A stretch of DNA of 34,368 nt from contig NVXV01000003.1 of the NCBI GenBank assembly GCA_002734085.1, forward strand, positions 183,081 through 217,448. Direction: 5' to 3'. The stretch's first letter is position 1, and the number at the start of each line of letters is the position of its first letter. The stretch is from Fluviicola sp. Its GTDB lineage: Bacteria > Bacteroidota > Bacteroidia > Flavobacteriales_D > Crocinitomicaceae. Shown here in pieces: positions 23,308 to 33,730 of the stretch. Made by a program: the position numbers and the translations under genes. The notes below the pieces were generated by a model. That model was given only the letters and a program-made list of their open reading frames with translations. It was not told where the DNA came from and did no database searches.

Positions 23308-26300
23308 CTATAGACCTCCTAAATTAAATCTCAATCTTAATCCCGCGGCTGTATTCCCTGTAACGTAAGATGTTGCAATTTTTGGATTCGTAAGTTGTTG
23401 ATCATAGTAAAGCGAAACTGTTAAATTTTTACCAACAAGGTAATCAACACTTGATCGTATCGACATTACTTTTTGACCTGCTGTTGCTTGGTTTGTATTC
23501 TCAACTACTTTACGAATTACAGTTAGGTTATCTCTTATCGACAAGTCAAATCGAATGTTCAAGTCTGAAGGTTCGAGTTCCTTTCCCTGGAAAGATAACG
23601 GCAGTCTAAAGTTACTGAACTTATATCCAGCTCCAATAACTATTTCACTTCCTATCGACTCAGTAATTTGATTATTAGCCAAAGATAAAGAAGCCGAACG
23701 TTCTCTACTGTATTCAAATTTCGTAATAAGTCCATTTCCATTTATCTTCCAAGTCGCATCGAATCCAATAAGTGGTGAGAAGCGTTCTGAAATCGTAACA
23801 TTCTGAACTTGTTGATCTGAGATAAAGTTATTATTTATATCACGTGCCACTAAGAATCCATCGCTATCACGTTCAGAGTTTAAGTTCGTTTGCATTCCCG
23901 AAACATTTACTGAAGAGGTGTAACCATGACGCACCGTAAAGTTTTGTACAAACTTTTGGAAGATTTTAAACTTCGTCAATCCGTTATATGATATTTGCCA
24001 GTTTGGAAGTGGAATATTTCGAACAGGAGATATACTTCTGCCATCAACTGATTTTCCTGTGAATGTGGTTAAAAAAGCACCTATCAAAACATCTTGTTGA
24101 CTTGGTCCATAACCATCGTGGTAACCAGCACTATCTGACACACTATTTGGGTTTCCATTTGCCAAGAAAGCAGATACTTCAGCTCGAGAATCCCTAATGT
24201 CATCAAAGGACTGGGATCGATAGCTCTTTTTTGGGTCGAGTGACTCAAATGCGGAACGAATTGAAATTGTAGAATAAGTTACATTGGTTGTTTTAAATCT
24301 ACTTTGACTTTCAAAATCCTGTAAACTGTCATTGAAACGGTAAAATTCTGAAGAGTTTTCTGTGAAGTTTCGATTCATCGTTAAGTCGATTTTTAAATCT
24401 TTAATCGGTTCTAAGCTCGCTCTTAAGTTATAGTTTTGAGAATGCATAACTGTATGCTGAGTATTTAATCCACTTGTATCAACAAGATATCCTCGATCAG
24501 CCGCGTAAGGCGCATATTCAAAGTCTGTTTCTCTACCGAATAAATCCCGTTGTTGTTGACCCAATACAAATCCTCTCATCCTACCGTCATCACCAGTATT
24601 TCCATTTAATCCAAATACTTGAGCCTCTTGATTATATCCTGGCAGTTGCATTCCATCATTTATTGTATATGTACCGGACACTGTTCTTACCGACATTACA
24701 GCTCTACCTAAGAATCCTGTTATTGGATGAAAAGGTTTCCCATACTTTTCCTGATATTTTTCTTCGCGTTCTTCCTGAGCCTCGATGCGTTCCTCTTGTC
24801 TTTCTAAACGTGGCTCCTTTCTTTCAAGTTTTCGATTAATTTTTTCTAATTCCTTTTCGTGTTCCTCTAGTTCCTCAGGACTTAGTTTCTCCACATCAAC
24901 TTTTTCCAGTTCTTCCAATTTCTTTTGAAGTTCATCCACTTTTTTGGAAAGTCGACTATCATTTTTAGTGCTACCACCGCCTCCACGTGCTGATCTTCTT
25001 GGAGTTCCGCCTCGAGCTGATCTTCTAGCAGAATTACCTCCCCTTCCATCGTCAATAATTTTCTTCAATAAGTCAGATTTCTTATAGAGATTAACCATGT
25101 TTAACTGAGAAGTAAAATTTAAGTTTCTACTGTTCTGAATAACATTTCCAAAATGCTCTAAACCTAAGTTAGGTCTACTCCACTCATACGCGCCACTATA
25201 TCGGATGTTTGAATTTAAAAAGTCGAGAGCAGGAATTTTATCAAAAGGTAAATTATATGAAATATTATACATCTGGTCATACCTCATAACTTTTCCTAAA
25301 GTATTCATTTGAGAACGAATGGAATCTTGAAACTCTCTGTACAACTCTGGGTTTTCACCTTTATTTACTTGACCTTCTGGCTCATCAAATATCGAACTAT
25401 TATTGGCTGATATATCAAATTTTAAGTTTCGTGTAATATCATACTTAAAGTCATATTTTCTATTCCAAGTAAAGTTTTTGAGGTAAATCGGTTCAAATTC
25501 AAAGTTTGTATTTGGGATGTTATTTCTAATTTGTCTTTCGTTATAATTACGAACAATGTTGTTTTTTATACTGATATTCTTCGGTCCGAGGTAAACATTA
25601 GTAGATCGTATTAAATCCCACCATTTTGATTTCCTCATGAATTTTACATTCTTAAAAGGTTCATATAATGTTGGGGAACCGCTATACTGATAGTTTAAAC
25701 CTCCTTTCCAAATTGTGGTTCGATCATAATTCGTCCTGAAATCTCTAAATAAGTCTTCACTGTATGAATAGTTTAACGAGAAATTACTCAAATCATATAT
25801 ATGCGATTTAGCACCAGGTTTTCGAGCTTTTCTAACATTGGTGAAGTTAAATGACTGCCTTTGATTAAAGTCTTGTCCATCTTTCATTCTTTTTCGCCTT
25901 TCCTCTAAATCATAAGACGATAGTTCAACATCTGGATTATAGGGGTCAAACCTTGGATTCACTGTTCCAACTGAATAAGTATACAAGAATGGTACATCTA
26001 TCTTCACTCTTTCACCTAGTAACTGACCTAATTGTGCATTGGCTGAAACATCTAGATTCAATCGCGTATCTCTTTGTCTTTCAGAAACACGACTATCAAT
26101 ACTACCCCAGTTCAATCCACTATAAGCACCCGCAACTTGAATATTAGCAAAATCTGCAATTTGCAACTGCGCTCGAGCTAAAGCAGCTGAACCTCCTTCA
26201 TTTTGAAACTCCGTCAAACGTAACTCATTCACCCATACTTGAACACATTTAGACAATCCATCATCAGGTTTCCAAGGGTGATCATTGTTTTGAGATGGAT

Positions 26301-29300
26301 TTCGAATACCAATAATTATCGTTTTAACATCTCCAATATTCGGATTACCTTTCACTTTAATTTGACGTTTAGGATGATTAACGCTATTATTATCTGAAGT
26401 TCCCGGTTGATGGTCAACAGCTTTAACGTATTCAATATTAAATGCAGCTCCACTATTAGGCTGTTCCATGGCTTCATTACGCTCCTTTTTCAGTTTTATC
26501 AACTCGTCAAAAACAATCCTGACATTATTTTCTTCAGGCCATATATCCAATTCATTTGAAGCGCCCCAAGGTGTTATTTTAATCGGTACTTCATACTCAT
26601 AATAATTTTCCTTAAAATCTGTGCCTAATCGGACAAAAACTGTAACGTCATTATCGTTAATTGGCTTGGTAGGTTCAATCATTTCACCATGAATAAACAT
26701 TTCAAGGTTTTTATACATGATCATATCCATCCCCACATTTTTTGTTGCACCACGAGCATCTCCATCTTTTAAGTCACAAACCTCAAGTGTCATTGACTGT
26801 TCGTTTAACTGACGTTGGAATGTTTGAGATGGATCTACTTCTCTTAATATTCCAGGCGGAATAGTATAGTTTATCGGTTCTCTTTGATCATGCTCCTCGA
26901 CATTCACGGCGCCAACATTAAATGTGGTTAAATCTGGGTCCGTTTGCTCTCCGTCTCCAGGTTGCTGAAGGCTTTCTCTGAAACGTCTCCATTCACCTCT
27001 TATTAACTCAAGCTTGGCAAATCGAATTGTTGTTTCCTCATCAAAAGACTTCATAAACATTCTCATAAATCGAATTGATCTAAAATCTGTTATTCCATTT
27101 ACTGCTTTATCCGGACTCCGAACAGGAATTCTGAATTGATACCACTTATAGTTTTTGTCTCCTTTGGAATATTCTCTAGTATTTATGATATAGTTTTTAC
27201 CCACTTGCATATCATTTGGTCGAAGAGAAACACGATACTGAAAATAACTTTCCGATTCACTCAAGTTATTATCCTGATTAACATCTTCCATGTCAGGCGC
27301 ATTTGTAGCTTGAGTAGGGTATCCTCCCGAATTTTGATTCGCTGACATTTCTGGAGTAGGTGAATTTCCTTCATGGCCATTCCAATACTTGTATCTTCTG
27401 ATTATTGATCTCTGCTCTGCATCATATACATCATCACGGTAATAATTGTAATTATCACTGGAAACATCATCTAATAATCGTTGTTTTGCCGCAGCTGATA
27501 AGACAGGGTTTGCATTTACCCAATTCACATAATTCGTATAAGATTGTCTCTCTCTTGTATCACTGTAACCATCTAGTCCAACATCTTGTTCAGCACGAAT
27601 ATCCGGATCATTGTCAAAGGCATTTACTACAACTTGTTGGGTTGATACACGAGCCCAATTGGTTTCATCTACATTTTCAGTCTCACTAAAATCAGCTGGC
27701 AATCCATTTTCAAAACTCTTTCTAGAATCAGGTAGTATGTCTTCAGATAAGTTCCCTAAGTTAAAGTACAGCTCACCACCAGTATGTGGAGAATTTGGAT
27801 CTTGTTCTTCTTGATCACTATTAAAAGGGTCTAGCATCCAAAATTGGATATACTCAACATTGGTTTGCTCAAAATTAGTTGTACTTAACGAACGCATTAC
27901 ACCAGCCCAACGATCTTGAGGGTTTGTGAACTCTCCATCTGCATTGACAGTATTTGTTGTATCATAATTATACATCCCCCTTTCCTTTGGATAATAAGTC
28001 ATGTTAAGAATTGGAAGGTTTGTAATTGTTCCTAATCCAGGATTTAAATTAGGAAAGAGCTCTGTTCTATCCACCAATGCAATATTCATATTGTCTGTAG
28101 CCGTCGGATCCTCCGCAATATGTTGTGGAGTTAAGGAATTTCCCTGGAAGAAAAGCGGGTCGACAGTATACCAAGATAAGTGTGAACGATTAAATCCAGC
28201 CGCCAAATCATTCGTCATAGATGCTTCCGGAAACAAATCATCTTGTCCTTTTGGGATAGAGGCTAATTTCCAAGAAGAGAAATTTCTCAAATCAATTGTT
28301 GACTGACTGCCCTCAAAATCATCTACATAGGAAATACCATCCTTTGTAATTGCTCTAGGCGAGCCTGGAATTAAATGTGCTACCTCCGCATTCAAAGTTA
28401 AGGTAGACATTGCTTTTGTCGAAATTGTAGGGATAAAGTTTATCAGCTTCGTTAGGAATGGAACGTCTGTTCTATATGATAAGTCAAGTCCAACAACATT
28501 ATTTGAAAACGGTTCATCGCCAATATCGACTTTTTGAGTAATTGGTCGCTCAGTCATACGCATCCAAGTACCACCAATATTAAAGTCAGGATTAATCATA
28601 TAGTTCAAATGAGTTCCCATCAACGATTTATTCTGGAAACCAAAAACGGAATTACTTTCTATGGAAATCTTTATATCAGAATTTGATTCTAAAACTGCAC
28701 TATTCAAAATCTTAACTCGACCTAAATTATAATCAACTGTAAAATCTGTACCCTCTTGCAAACGGATTCCACCTGCAGTAACAACAACTGAACCTTCAGG
28801 AACATTTAAAGCATTTAAAGGAATTTCATCACTAACAGAAGATTCATACTGGCCTTTAAAATAAAACCTGTTTTTCTGGGGAATTTGTTGAGCCGCTATT
28901 TTAGTAGAATCGTAAAGCTCTTCATAAGCAACATTATCCACGATTTGAGAGCTATTTCCAACGGCTTCCATTTCTTTTCGAAGTGTTGCTCCAAAAGGCT
29001 CGATGGTACTAAAATAAATCCTACCGTTCCTGGTATTAATCGTACCACCATTGACCGCTCTATTGCCTTGATATTCTATTGGTTTAAAATCAAACACGCC
29101 GTCCTTTTGAGCTCTATTGTTTTGGTTTAGTCTATCCATTCCTACAACTTCGATGACTTGTTTTTCATCTAATCCTGGATAAGGTAAAAAGTTCACTAAC
29201 AAACTGTTGTTTGGATTATTGTACAAAATATCTAATCTAAAACCTTCCTGACTTACTTGATAAGCTCCAATTGAGTAAACATTTTTCATCATCAAATCCC

Positions 29301-30795
29301 AAAGCTTATTGTTAGGGTTAATGATCGTTGGTTTTAATAACTTCATGAATAATGCGTCCTGACCAGTTACACCATCTGTCGACAACTCACCCACTTGATA
29401 GGTTTTTCCAGCATAGGTGTATTCATATGCAACGGCTAGTACCTCATCATTATTCAAAGGTAAATTAACAGAGATAAAACCAAGTTGTGCATTATAAGTA
29501 AACTCCTGCTCTGTTAACCTTCTTGCATTTTCAACCTTTTCGAATTCTCTAGCTTGACTGAATGGACCCGGACTTGCACCGAGTGATTCCAATTCAACTA
29601 CAGCATTATTAAACCCTCTTATATTTGCATTATCCTTAATATAGCTATACAATCCGTTCGAACTGTTGTCAGGTAGTTGATCTGATGAAGGATTTCCAGG
29701 GTTTCCAGACCAATTATCACTATTTGCTTCACCTAAATCAGTAAATGCGATAATGTTCCTTGTATCTTCGACTCGATTTGTCTGGTTGGTTACCCAAACT
29801 TCAATTCTCGTGATATCAACAAGAGAACTAACAACTGGAACTGATTCCATTGCTTCGTCATAATGCTCACGGTGATAATAATTCAAGAAATAGTGTCTAT
29901 TCATCTCGTATTCATCCGCTTTTAGCTCGAAATCCTGAACTTGTGCACCACCTTGAATATTAATTTCTTGTTTTTGACCACGTGAAGTAGACGCAATGGC
30001 ATCAATCGTTAATCGACCAAATCTCATTCTAGTTTTAACACCAAAGAGCGTTTGAGACCCTTCAATTAAGGACGTTTCCAATGGCATTGAAACATTTCCT
30101 GCTTCCACTTTTTGTAAAATTTGATCTTCATCTCCAGTCCACTCCAGCTTTGTAACATTATCAAAATCAAAAGCAGCTTCTGTGTTATAAGAAGCGCCTA
30201 ATTTTACTTTATCACCAATCTGTCCAACAAGGTTTAGCTGAATTCGTTGTTGAAAATCAAAGCGTGTAATTCTTCTTTGATTTTCTGGTAACATTGGGTT
30301 TTCATATCTCGCGGAATTTACACCCAGAGATATTTCAACACTCCCTTCTGGACGAATTTGAATTTCATCTGAACCGAATATATTAGCAAATCCAGGATTA
30401 TCAATCTTAATTGGAGGAATCAACCCTTGTTCTTCTTCTGTCTGAGAATCAACTTTTTCTTTCCAATAGGATTGCATGTTTTGTTGACGTTCATACTCGA
30501 TATACTCTTCGAGTGTCATCATTGAAGGAGTTCGATAATTGAAATCATCCCCCATGGTTTCTTTAAAAATATACTTCCCTGTTTTCGGATCGTAAACAAT
30601 TGTTTTATTAACACTTGAAGGATCCCCTAAATCGAAACTTTGCTCAGAATTGGAAGTAGGATCATGCGGATTGTTAATTGGATACTGAAGATCAATTGAA
30701 TCTGGATCTTGTTGAGCACGTACATAATTCACAGCGGTTAGGTTTACCACTATAAATAAAATAGTCAGAACAGTATGTAGTGCTTTTAAATTCAA
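23308..30795 (-). CDS. sprA: Cell-surface protein SprA, type IX secretion outer-membrane translocon
   Basis: A 2495-residue protein, slightly longer than the roughly 2400 residues of Flavobacterium SprA. SprA forms the very large outer-membrane barrel through which T9SS cargo and gliding adhesins pass. Seen: a signal peptide (ending near VRAQQ), conserved N-terminal text (MMTLEEYIEYE, NRRITRFDFQQRIQLNLVGQIGDKV), many SprA-type barrel segments, and a final strand ending AAGLRLRFNLGGL. No in-frame ATG exists between the upstream stop (TAG at 30820-30822) and the signal peptide; TTG at 30793-30795 is the best start. Residues ~1917-1941 hold a Gly/Arg/Ser-rich stretch with two RRSARGG copies, followed by a Lys/Glu-rich, probably coiled-coil segment to about 2019. 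It sits 14 bases behind ruvA and five ahead of the GNAT gene. Confidence 0.96.
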   Translation of the reverse strand: MNLKALHTVLTILFIVVNLTAVNYVRAQQDPDSIDLQYPINNPHDPTSNSEQSFDLGDPSSVNKTIVYDPKTGKYIFKETMGDDFNYRTPSMMTLEEYIEYERQQNMQSYWKEKVDSQTEEEQGLIPPIKIDNPGFANIFGSDEIQIRPEGSVEISLGVNSARYENPMLPENQRRITRFDFQQRIQLNLVGQIGDKVKLGASYNTEAAFDFDNVTKLEWTGDEDQILQKVEAGNVSMPLETSLIEGSQTLFGVKTRMRFGRLTIDAIASTSRGQKQEINIQGGAQVQDFELKADEYEMNRHYFLNYYHREHYDEAMESVPVVSSLVDITRIEVWVTNQTNRVEDTRNIIAFTDLGEANSDNWSGNPGNPSSDQLPDNSSNGLYSYIKDNANIRGFNNAVVELESLGASPGPFSQAREFEKVENARRLTEQEFTYNAQLGFISVNLPLNNDEVLAVAYEYTYAGKTYQVGELSTDGVTGQDALFMKLLKPTIINPNNKLWDLMMKNVYSIGAYQVSQEGFRLDILYNNPNNSLLVNFLPYPGLDEKQVIEVVGMDRLNQNNRAQKDGVFDFKPIEYQGNRAVNGGTINTRNGRIYFSTIEPFGATLRKEMEAVGNSSQIVDNVAYEELYDSTKIAAQQIPQKNRFYFKGQYESSVSDEIPLNALNVPEGSVVVTAGGIRLQEGTDFTVDYNLGRVKILNSAVLESNSDIKISIESNSVFGFQNKSLMGTHLNYMINPDFNIGGTWMRMTERPITQKVDIGDEPFSNNVVGLDLSYRTDVPFLTKLINFIPTISTKAMSTLTLNAEVAHLIPGSPRAITKDGISYVDDFEGSQSTIDLRNFSSWKLASIPKGQDDLFPEASMTNDLAAGFNRSHLSWYTVDPLFFQGNSLTPQHIAEDPTATDNMNIALVDRTELFPNLNPGLGTITNLPILNMTYYPKERGMYNYDTTNTVNADGEFTNPQDRWAGVMRSLSTTNFEQTNVEYIQFWMLDPFNSDQEEQDPNSPHTGGELYFNLGNLSEDILPDSRKSFENGLPADFSETENVDETNWARVSTQQVVVNAFDNDPDIRAEQDVGLDGYSDTRERQSYTNYVNWVNANPVLSAAAKQRLLDDVSSDNYNYYRDDVYDAEQRSIIRRYKYWNGHEGNSPTPEMSANQNSGGYPTQATNAPDMEDVNQDNNLSESESYFQYRVSLRPNDMQVGKNYIINTREYSKGDKNYKWYQFRIPVRSPDKAVNGITDFRSIRFMRMFMKSFDEETTIRFAKLELIRGEWRRFRESLQQPGDGEQTDPDLTTFNVGAVNVEEHDQREPINYTIPPGILREVDPSQTFQRQLNEQSMTLEVCDLKDGDARGATKNVGMDMIMYKNLEMFIHGEMIEPTKPINDNDVTVFVRLGTDFKENYYEYEVPIKITPWGASNELDIWPEENNVRIVFDELIKLKKERNEAMEQPNSGAAFNIEYVKAVDHQPGTSDNNSVNHPKRQIKVKGNPNIGDVKTIIIGIRNPSQNNDHPWKPDDGLSKCVQVWVNELRLTEFQNEGGSAALARAQLQIADFANIQVAGAYSGLNWGSIDSRVSERQRDTRLNLDVSANAQLGQLLGERVKIDVPFLYTYSVGTVNPRFDPYNPDVELSSYDLEERRKRMKDGQDFNQRQSFNFTNVRKARKPGAKSHIYDLSNFSLNYSYSEDLFRDFRTNYDRTTIWKGGLNYQYSGSPTLYEPFKNVKFMRKSKWWDLIRSTNVYLGPKNISIKNNIVRNYNERQIRNNIPNTNFEFEPIYLKNFTWNRKYDFKYDITRNLKFDISANNSSIFDEPEGQVNKGENPELYREFQDSIRSQMNTLGKVMRYDQMYNISYNLPFDKIPALDFLNSNIRYSGAYEWSRPNLGLEHFGNVIQNSRNLNFTSQLNMVNLYKKSDLLKKIIDDGRGGNSARRSARGGTPRRSARGGGGSTKNDSRLSKKVDELQKKLEELEKVDVEKLSPEELEEHEKELEKINRKLERKEPRLERQEERIEAQEEREEKYQEKYGKPFHPITGFLGRAVMSVRTVSGTYTINDGMQLPGYNQEAQVFGLNGNTGDDGRMRGFVLGQQQRDLFGRETDFEYAPYAADRGYLVDTSGLNTQHTVMHSQNYNLRASLEPIKDLKIDLTMNRNFTENSSEFYRFNDSLQDFESQSRFKTTNVTYSTISIRSAFESLDPKKSYRSQSFDDIRDSRAEVSAFLANGNPNSVSDSAGYHDGYGPSQQDVLIGAFLTTFTGKSVDGRSISPVRNIPLPNWQISYNGLTKFKIFQKFVQNFTVRHGYTSSVNVSGMQTNLNSERDSDGFLVARDINNNFISDQQVQNVTISERFSPLIGFDATWKINGNGLITKFEYSRERSASLSLANNQITESIGSEIVIGAGYKFSNFRLPLSFQGKELEPSDLNIRFDLSIRDNLTVIRKVVENTNQATAGQKVMSIRSSVDYLVGKNLTVSLYYDQQLTNPKIATSYVTGNTAAGLRLRFNLGGL

Positions 30796-30809
30796 GGCTT
30801 CAATATCTA

Positions 30810-31385
30810 TTACAATACTCTAAGTGCATCTTTAATTAACAATTCAACAGTTTCTTGATCAGCATATACTTTTTTCAATGCTTTCTCGGCCGCTTTTTTA
30901 TCAAAACCTAAAGAGACCAATGCAGTTAACGCATCAAAGCGAGTAGTATTGTTTGAAGTTGTAAAATTATCATCCGAAACCTCAAATTTTAACATTTTAT
31001 CTTTCAAATCGATGATTACTCTTTGTGCTGTTTTAGCACCAATTCCTTTTACACTTTGTATAGTACTCACGTCTTCTGAGGTAATTGCATGTGCAATTTC
31101 AGAGGGAGCAAGAGAAGATAACATCAAAATTGCAGTACTAGGACCTATCCCAGATACTGAAACAAGGAAATTAAACATCTCTCTTTCTTCTTTTTCAATG
31201 AAGCCATAAAGAATTTGCGCATCTTCACGCACCACAAATTGTGTATAGATTTTTAAAGCTTCATCTGATCCAATTGCAGAATAAGTGTTTAAGGAGATTT
31301 TAACTTCATACCCTACTCCATTGCATTCAATAACAATTGATGTGGGTGTTTTCTCAACAAGTCTACCGTTTAAATGTGTAATCAT
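30810..31385 (-). CDS. ruvA: Holliday junction branch migration protein RuvA
   Basis: A 191-residue protein that tetramerises on Holliday junctions and loads the RuvB motor. An N-terminal OB fold (MITHLNGRLV...GYEVKI) is followed by two helix-hairpin-helix motifs: VSGIGPSTA at about 77-85 and VKGIGAKTAQRVIIDLK at about 112-128. The C-terminal RuvB-binding domain spans about 148-191 (TALVSLGFDKKAAEKALKK). Length is standard. Two bases separate it from maeB and 14 from sprA, so it is mid-operon. ruvB and ruvC are not in the window. Confidence 0.97.
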   Translation of the reverse strand: MITHLNGRLVEKTPTSIVIECNGVGYEVKISLNTYSAIGSDEALKIYTQFVVREDAQILYGFIEKEEREMFNFLVSVSGIGPSTAILMLSSLAPSEIAHAITSEDVSTIQSVKGIGAKTAQRVIIDLKDKMLKFEVSDDNFTTSNNTTRFDALTALVSLGFDKKAAEKALKKVYADQETVELLIKDALRVL

Positions 31386-31387
31386 AA

Positions 31388-33652
31388 TTATTTACTTTGA
31401 GCATCAACAACAGCTATTTTAACCATATTTACAATTTCTCGAACACTTGAGCCAAGTTGTAAAACATGGACAGATTTGCGTAAACCAACTAATACGGGGC
31501 CTATTGCTTCACCTTCCGTCATCTCTTGAAGTAGTTTATATGCAATGTTTCCAGAAGATAAGTTGGGGAATATAAATGTATTCACCTCTTTGTTAGCCAA
31601 TTCAGAAAAAGGAAATTGATCCATCATCATCTCATTATTCATAGCGAAATTTGCTTGAACTTCCCCATCAACTGTTAGTGTTGGATATTTATCGTGAATG
31701 ATTTCTACCGCTTTTGCCATTTTATTTGAGTCTTCGCCAGGTGCTGAACCAAAATTTGAATAAGATAGCAATGCAATTCGAGGAGTAACTTTAAATTTTC
31801 TAATCGTTTTTGCTACATTGTTGGCTAAATCAGCTATTTCTTCAGCTGACGGATTAAAGTTTACAGTAGTATCAGCTAGGAATATTGGACCTTTTTTAGT
31901 GACGAGTATATACATCCCTGCAACCCGTTCAACATCTTTTTGCATCCCAATTACTTGTAATGCGGGCTTTAAAACATCTCTATATTTTCGAGTTGCACCT
32001 GAAACCATTGCGTCTGCATCACCTGTCTGCACCATCATTGCACCAAAATAATTGCGTTCACGCATAATTTTTAGTGCCTCATACTCTGTAAATCCTTTTC
32101 GCTTACGCATTTCAAAAAAGGCTTTACCATAACGTTCTCTTCGGTCGTTCTCTTCCTCCATTTTTGGATCAATGATTTCAACTTCAGGGAAATCCATTGA
32201 AAACTCTTCTATCATTGCTTCCACTTTTGTTTTGCGTCCTAAAAGAATTGGAAATGCTACGCCTTCTTCATAAGCAGTTTGAGCTGCTTTCAATATTTTA
32301 TAGTTATCCGCTTCAGCAAAAACTACACGTTTCGGATTTCGTTCTGCTTTTTCGGTAATTGTACGAACTAGCTTATTATCTAACCCTAGACGCTTTTTAA
32401 GTTCCGCTTCATAGGCATCCCAATCTTCAATTGGTTTTCTTGCAACACCTGATTCCATTGCAGCTCTCGCAACCGCTGGGGCAACGTAATAAATCAATCT
32501 TGGGTCTAATGGTTTTGGAATTATTTGTTCTCGTCCAAAAGTTATACTTTTTTCACCGTATGCCTCACTTACCTCATCAGGAACAGTCTCTTTTGCCAAA
32601 GACGCAATTGCGTGAACCGCGGCGAGTTTCATTTCTTCATTAATCGACTTAGAACGCACGTCTAATGCTCCTCTAAAAATAAATGGAAATCCAAGTACGT
32701 TATTCACTTGATTTGGGTTGTCAGAACGACCAGTAGCCATGATTACATCATCCCGAGTAGCCATTGCATCTTTATAAGATATCTCAGGCTCTGGATTTGC
32801 TAATGCAAAAACAACTGGGTTATTCGACATCGACTTAATCATCTCTTTCGAAACAATTCCACCTAAAGACAATCCTATAAAAACGTCGGAGTTTTTCATC
32901 TCTTTCTTAAGAGTTGAAGTCTTTTTATGTACCGCAAAATACTTTTTATTTCCTGTCAGCTCCTCCCGTTCTTTTGAAAGTAGCCCTTTACTATCGAACA
33001 TGAAAATATTATCTATTTTTGCTCCAAGTGAACAATACAGCTTGGCACAACTCATTGCGGCTGCACCTGCTCCAGAAATAACAATCTTTACATCCTCAAT
33101 TTTCTTTTCTGCCAATTCAAGTGCATTAATCAATGCCGCTGATGAAATAATTGCCGTTCCATGCTGATCATCATGCATCACAGGAATATCAAGTTCAGCT
33201 TTTAATCTTTCTTCGATCTCAAAAGCTTCTGGCGCTTTGATATCTTCTAGGTTGATTCCTCCAAATGTTGGAGCTATGGCTTTAACAGTCTGAATAAATT
33301 TCTCAGGATCCTTGGCATCTACTTCAATATCAAATACATCAATGTCAGCAAATATTTTAAAGAGTAGCCCTTTACCTTCCATAACTGGCTTTGAAGCCGC
33401 AGGACCTATATCTCCCAAGCCTAAAACAGCTGTTCCATTGGAAATAACGGCAACTAAGTTTGCTTTACTTGTATATTTATAAACATCCTCAGGGTTTTCA
33501 GCAATTTTCAAACAAGGTTCTGCTACACCAGGAGAATAGGCCAAAGATAAGTCGCGTTGGGAACTATACGGTTTAGTTGGTACAACCTCAATTTTACCAG
33601 GTTTACCTTGTGAATGATAGTCTAGAGCGTCTTGTTTTTTTATCTTAGCCAT
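31388..33652 (-). CDS. maeB: NADP-dependent malic enzyme fused to a phosphotransacetylase domain (MaeB type)
   Basis: A 754-residue two-part protein that oxidatively decarboxylates malate to pyruvate with NADP. The malic domain has [12 protein letters not shown] (36-47), [14 protein letters not shown] (70-83) and HDDQHGTA (160-167). The Rossmann site is SGAGAAA (193-199). From about residue 430 to the end a phosphate acetyl/butyryltransferase (Pta_PTB) domain follows ([37 protein letters not shown]). In this family the Pta part usually regulates the enzyme by acyl-CoA and is not known for catalysis. It is the first gene of the operon with ruvA, sprA and the GNAT gene; a 78-base spacer separates it from the divergent sirtuin gene, with only imperfect -7-like boxes. 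Confidence 0.96.
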   Translation of the reverse strand: MAKIKKQDALDYHSQGKPGKIEVVPTKPYSSQRDLSLAYSPGVAEPCLKIAENPEDVYKYTSKANLVAVISNGTAVLGLGDIGPAASKPVMEGKGLLFKIFADIDVFDIEVDAKDPEKFIQTVKAIAPTFGGINLEDIKAPEAFEIEERLKAELDIPVMHDDQHGTAIISSAALINALELAEKKIEDVKIVISGAGAAAMSCAKLYCSLGAKIDNIFMFDSKGLLSKEREELTGNKKYFAVHKKTSTLKKEMKNSDVFIGLSLGGIVSKEMIKSMSNNPVVFALANPEPEISYKDAMATRDDVIMATGRSDNPNQVNNVLGFPFIFRGALDVRSKSINEEMKLAAVHAIASLAKETVPDEVSEAYGEKSITFGREQIIPKPLDPRLIYYVAPAVARAAMESGVARKPIEDWDAYEAELKKRLGLDNKLVRTITEKAERNPKRVVFAEADNYKILKAAQTAYEEGVAFPILLGRKTKVEAMIEEFSMDFPEVEIIDPKMEEENDRRERYGKAFFEMRKRKGFTEYEALKIMRERNYFGAMMVQTGDADAMVSGATRKYRDVLKPALQVIGMQKDVERVAGMYILVTKKGPIFLADTTVNFNPSAEEIADLANNVAKTIRKFKVTPRIALLSYSNFGSAPGEDSNKMAKAVEIIHDKYPTLTVDGEVQANFAMNNEMMMDQFPFSELANKEVNTFIFPNLSSGNIAYKLLQEMTEGEAIGPVLVGLRKSVHVLQLGSSVREIVNMVKIAVVDAQSK

Positions 33653-33730
33653 AATTTGTGTTATTTTTAAAATGCGAGGGCGTAAATTTAATAAAATAGC
33701 GTCAACAAAAGGAATATAAAACTTGAAAGC

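Noticed and set aside
24474-28306. Several plus-strand frames of 60-120 codons opposite sprA
   Set aside because: All are antisense to conserved SprA sequence and show no domain, signal or start context of their own.
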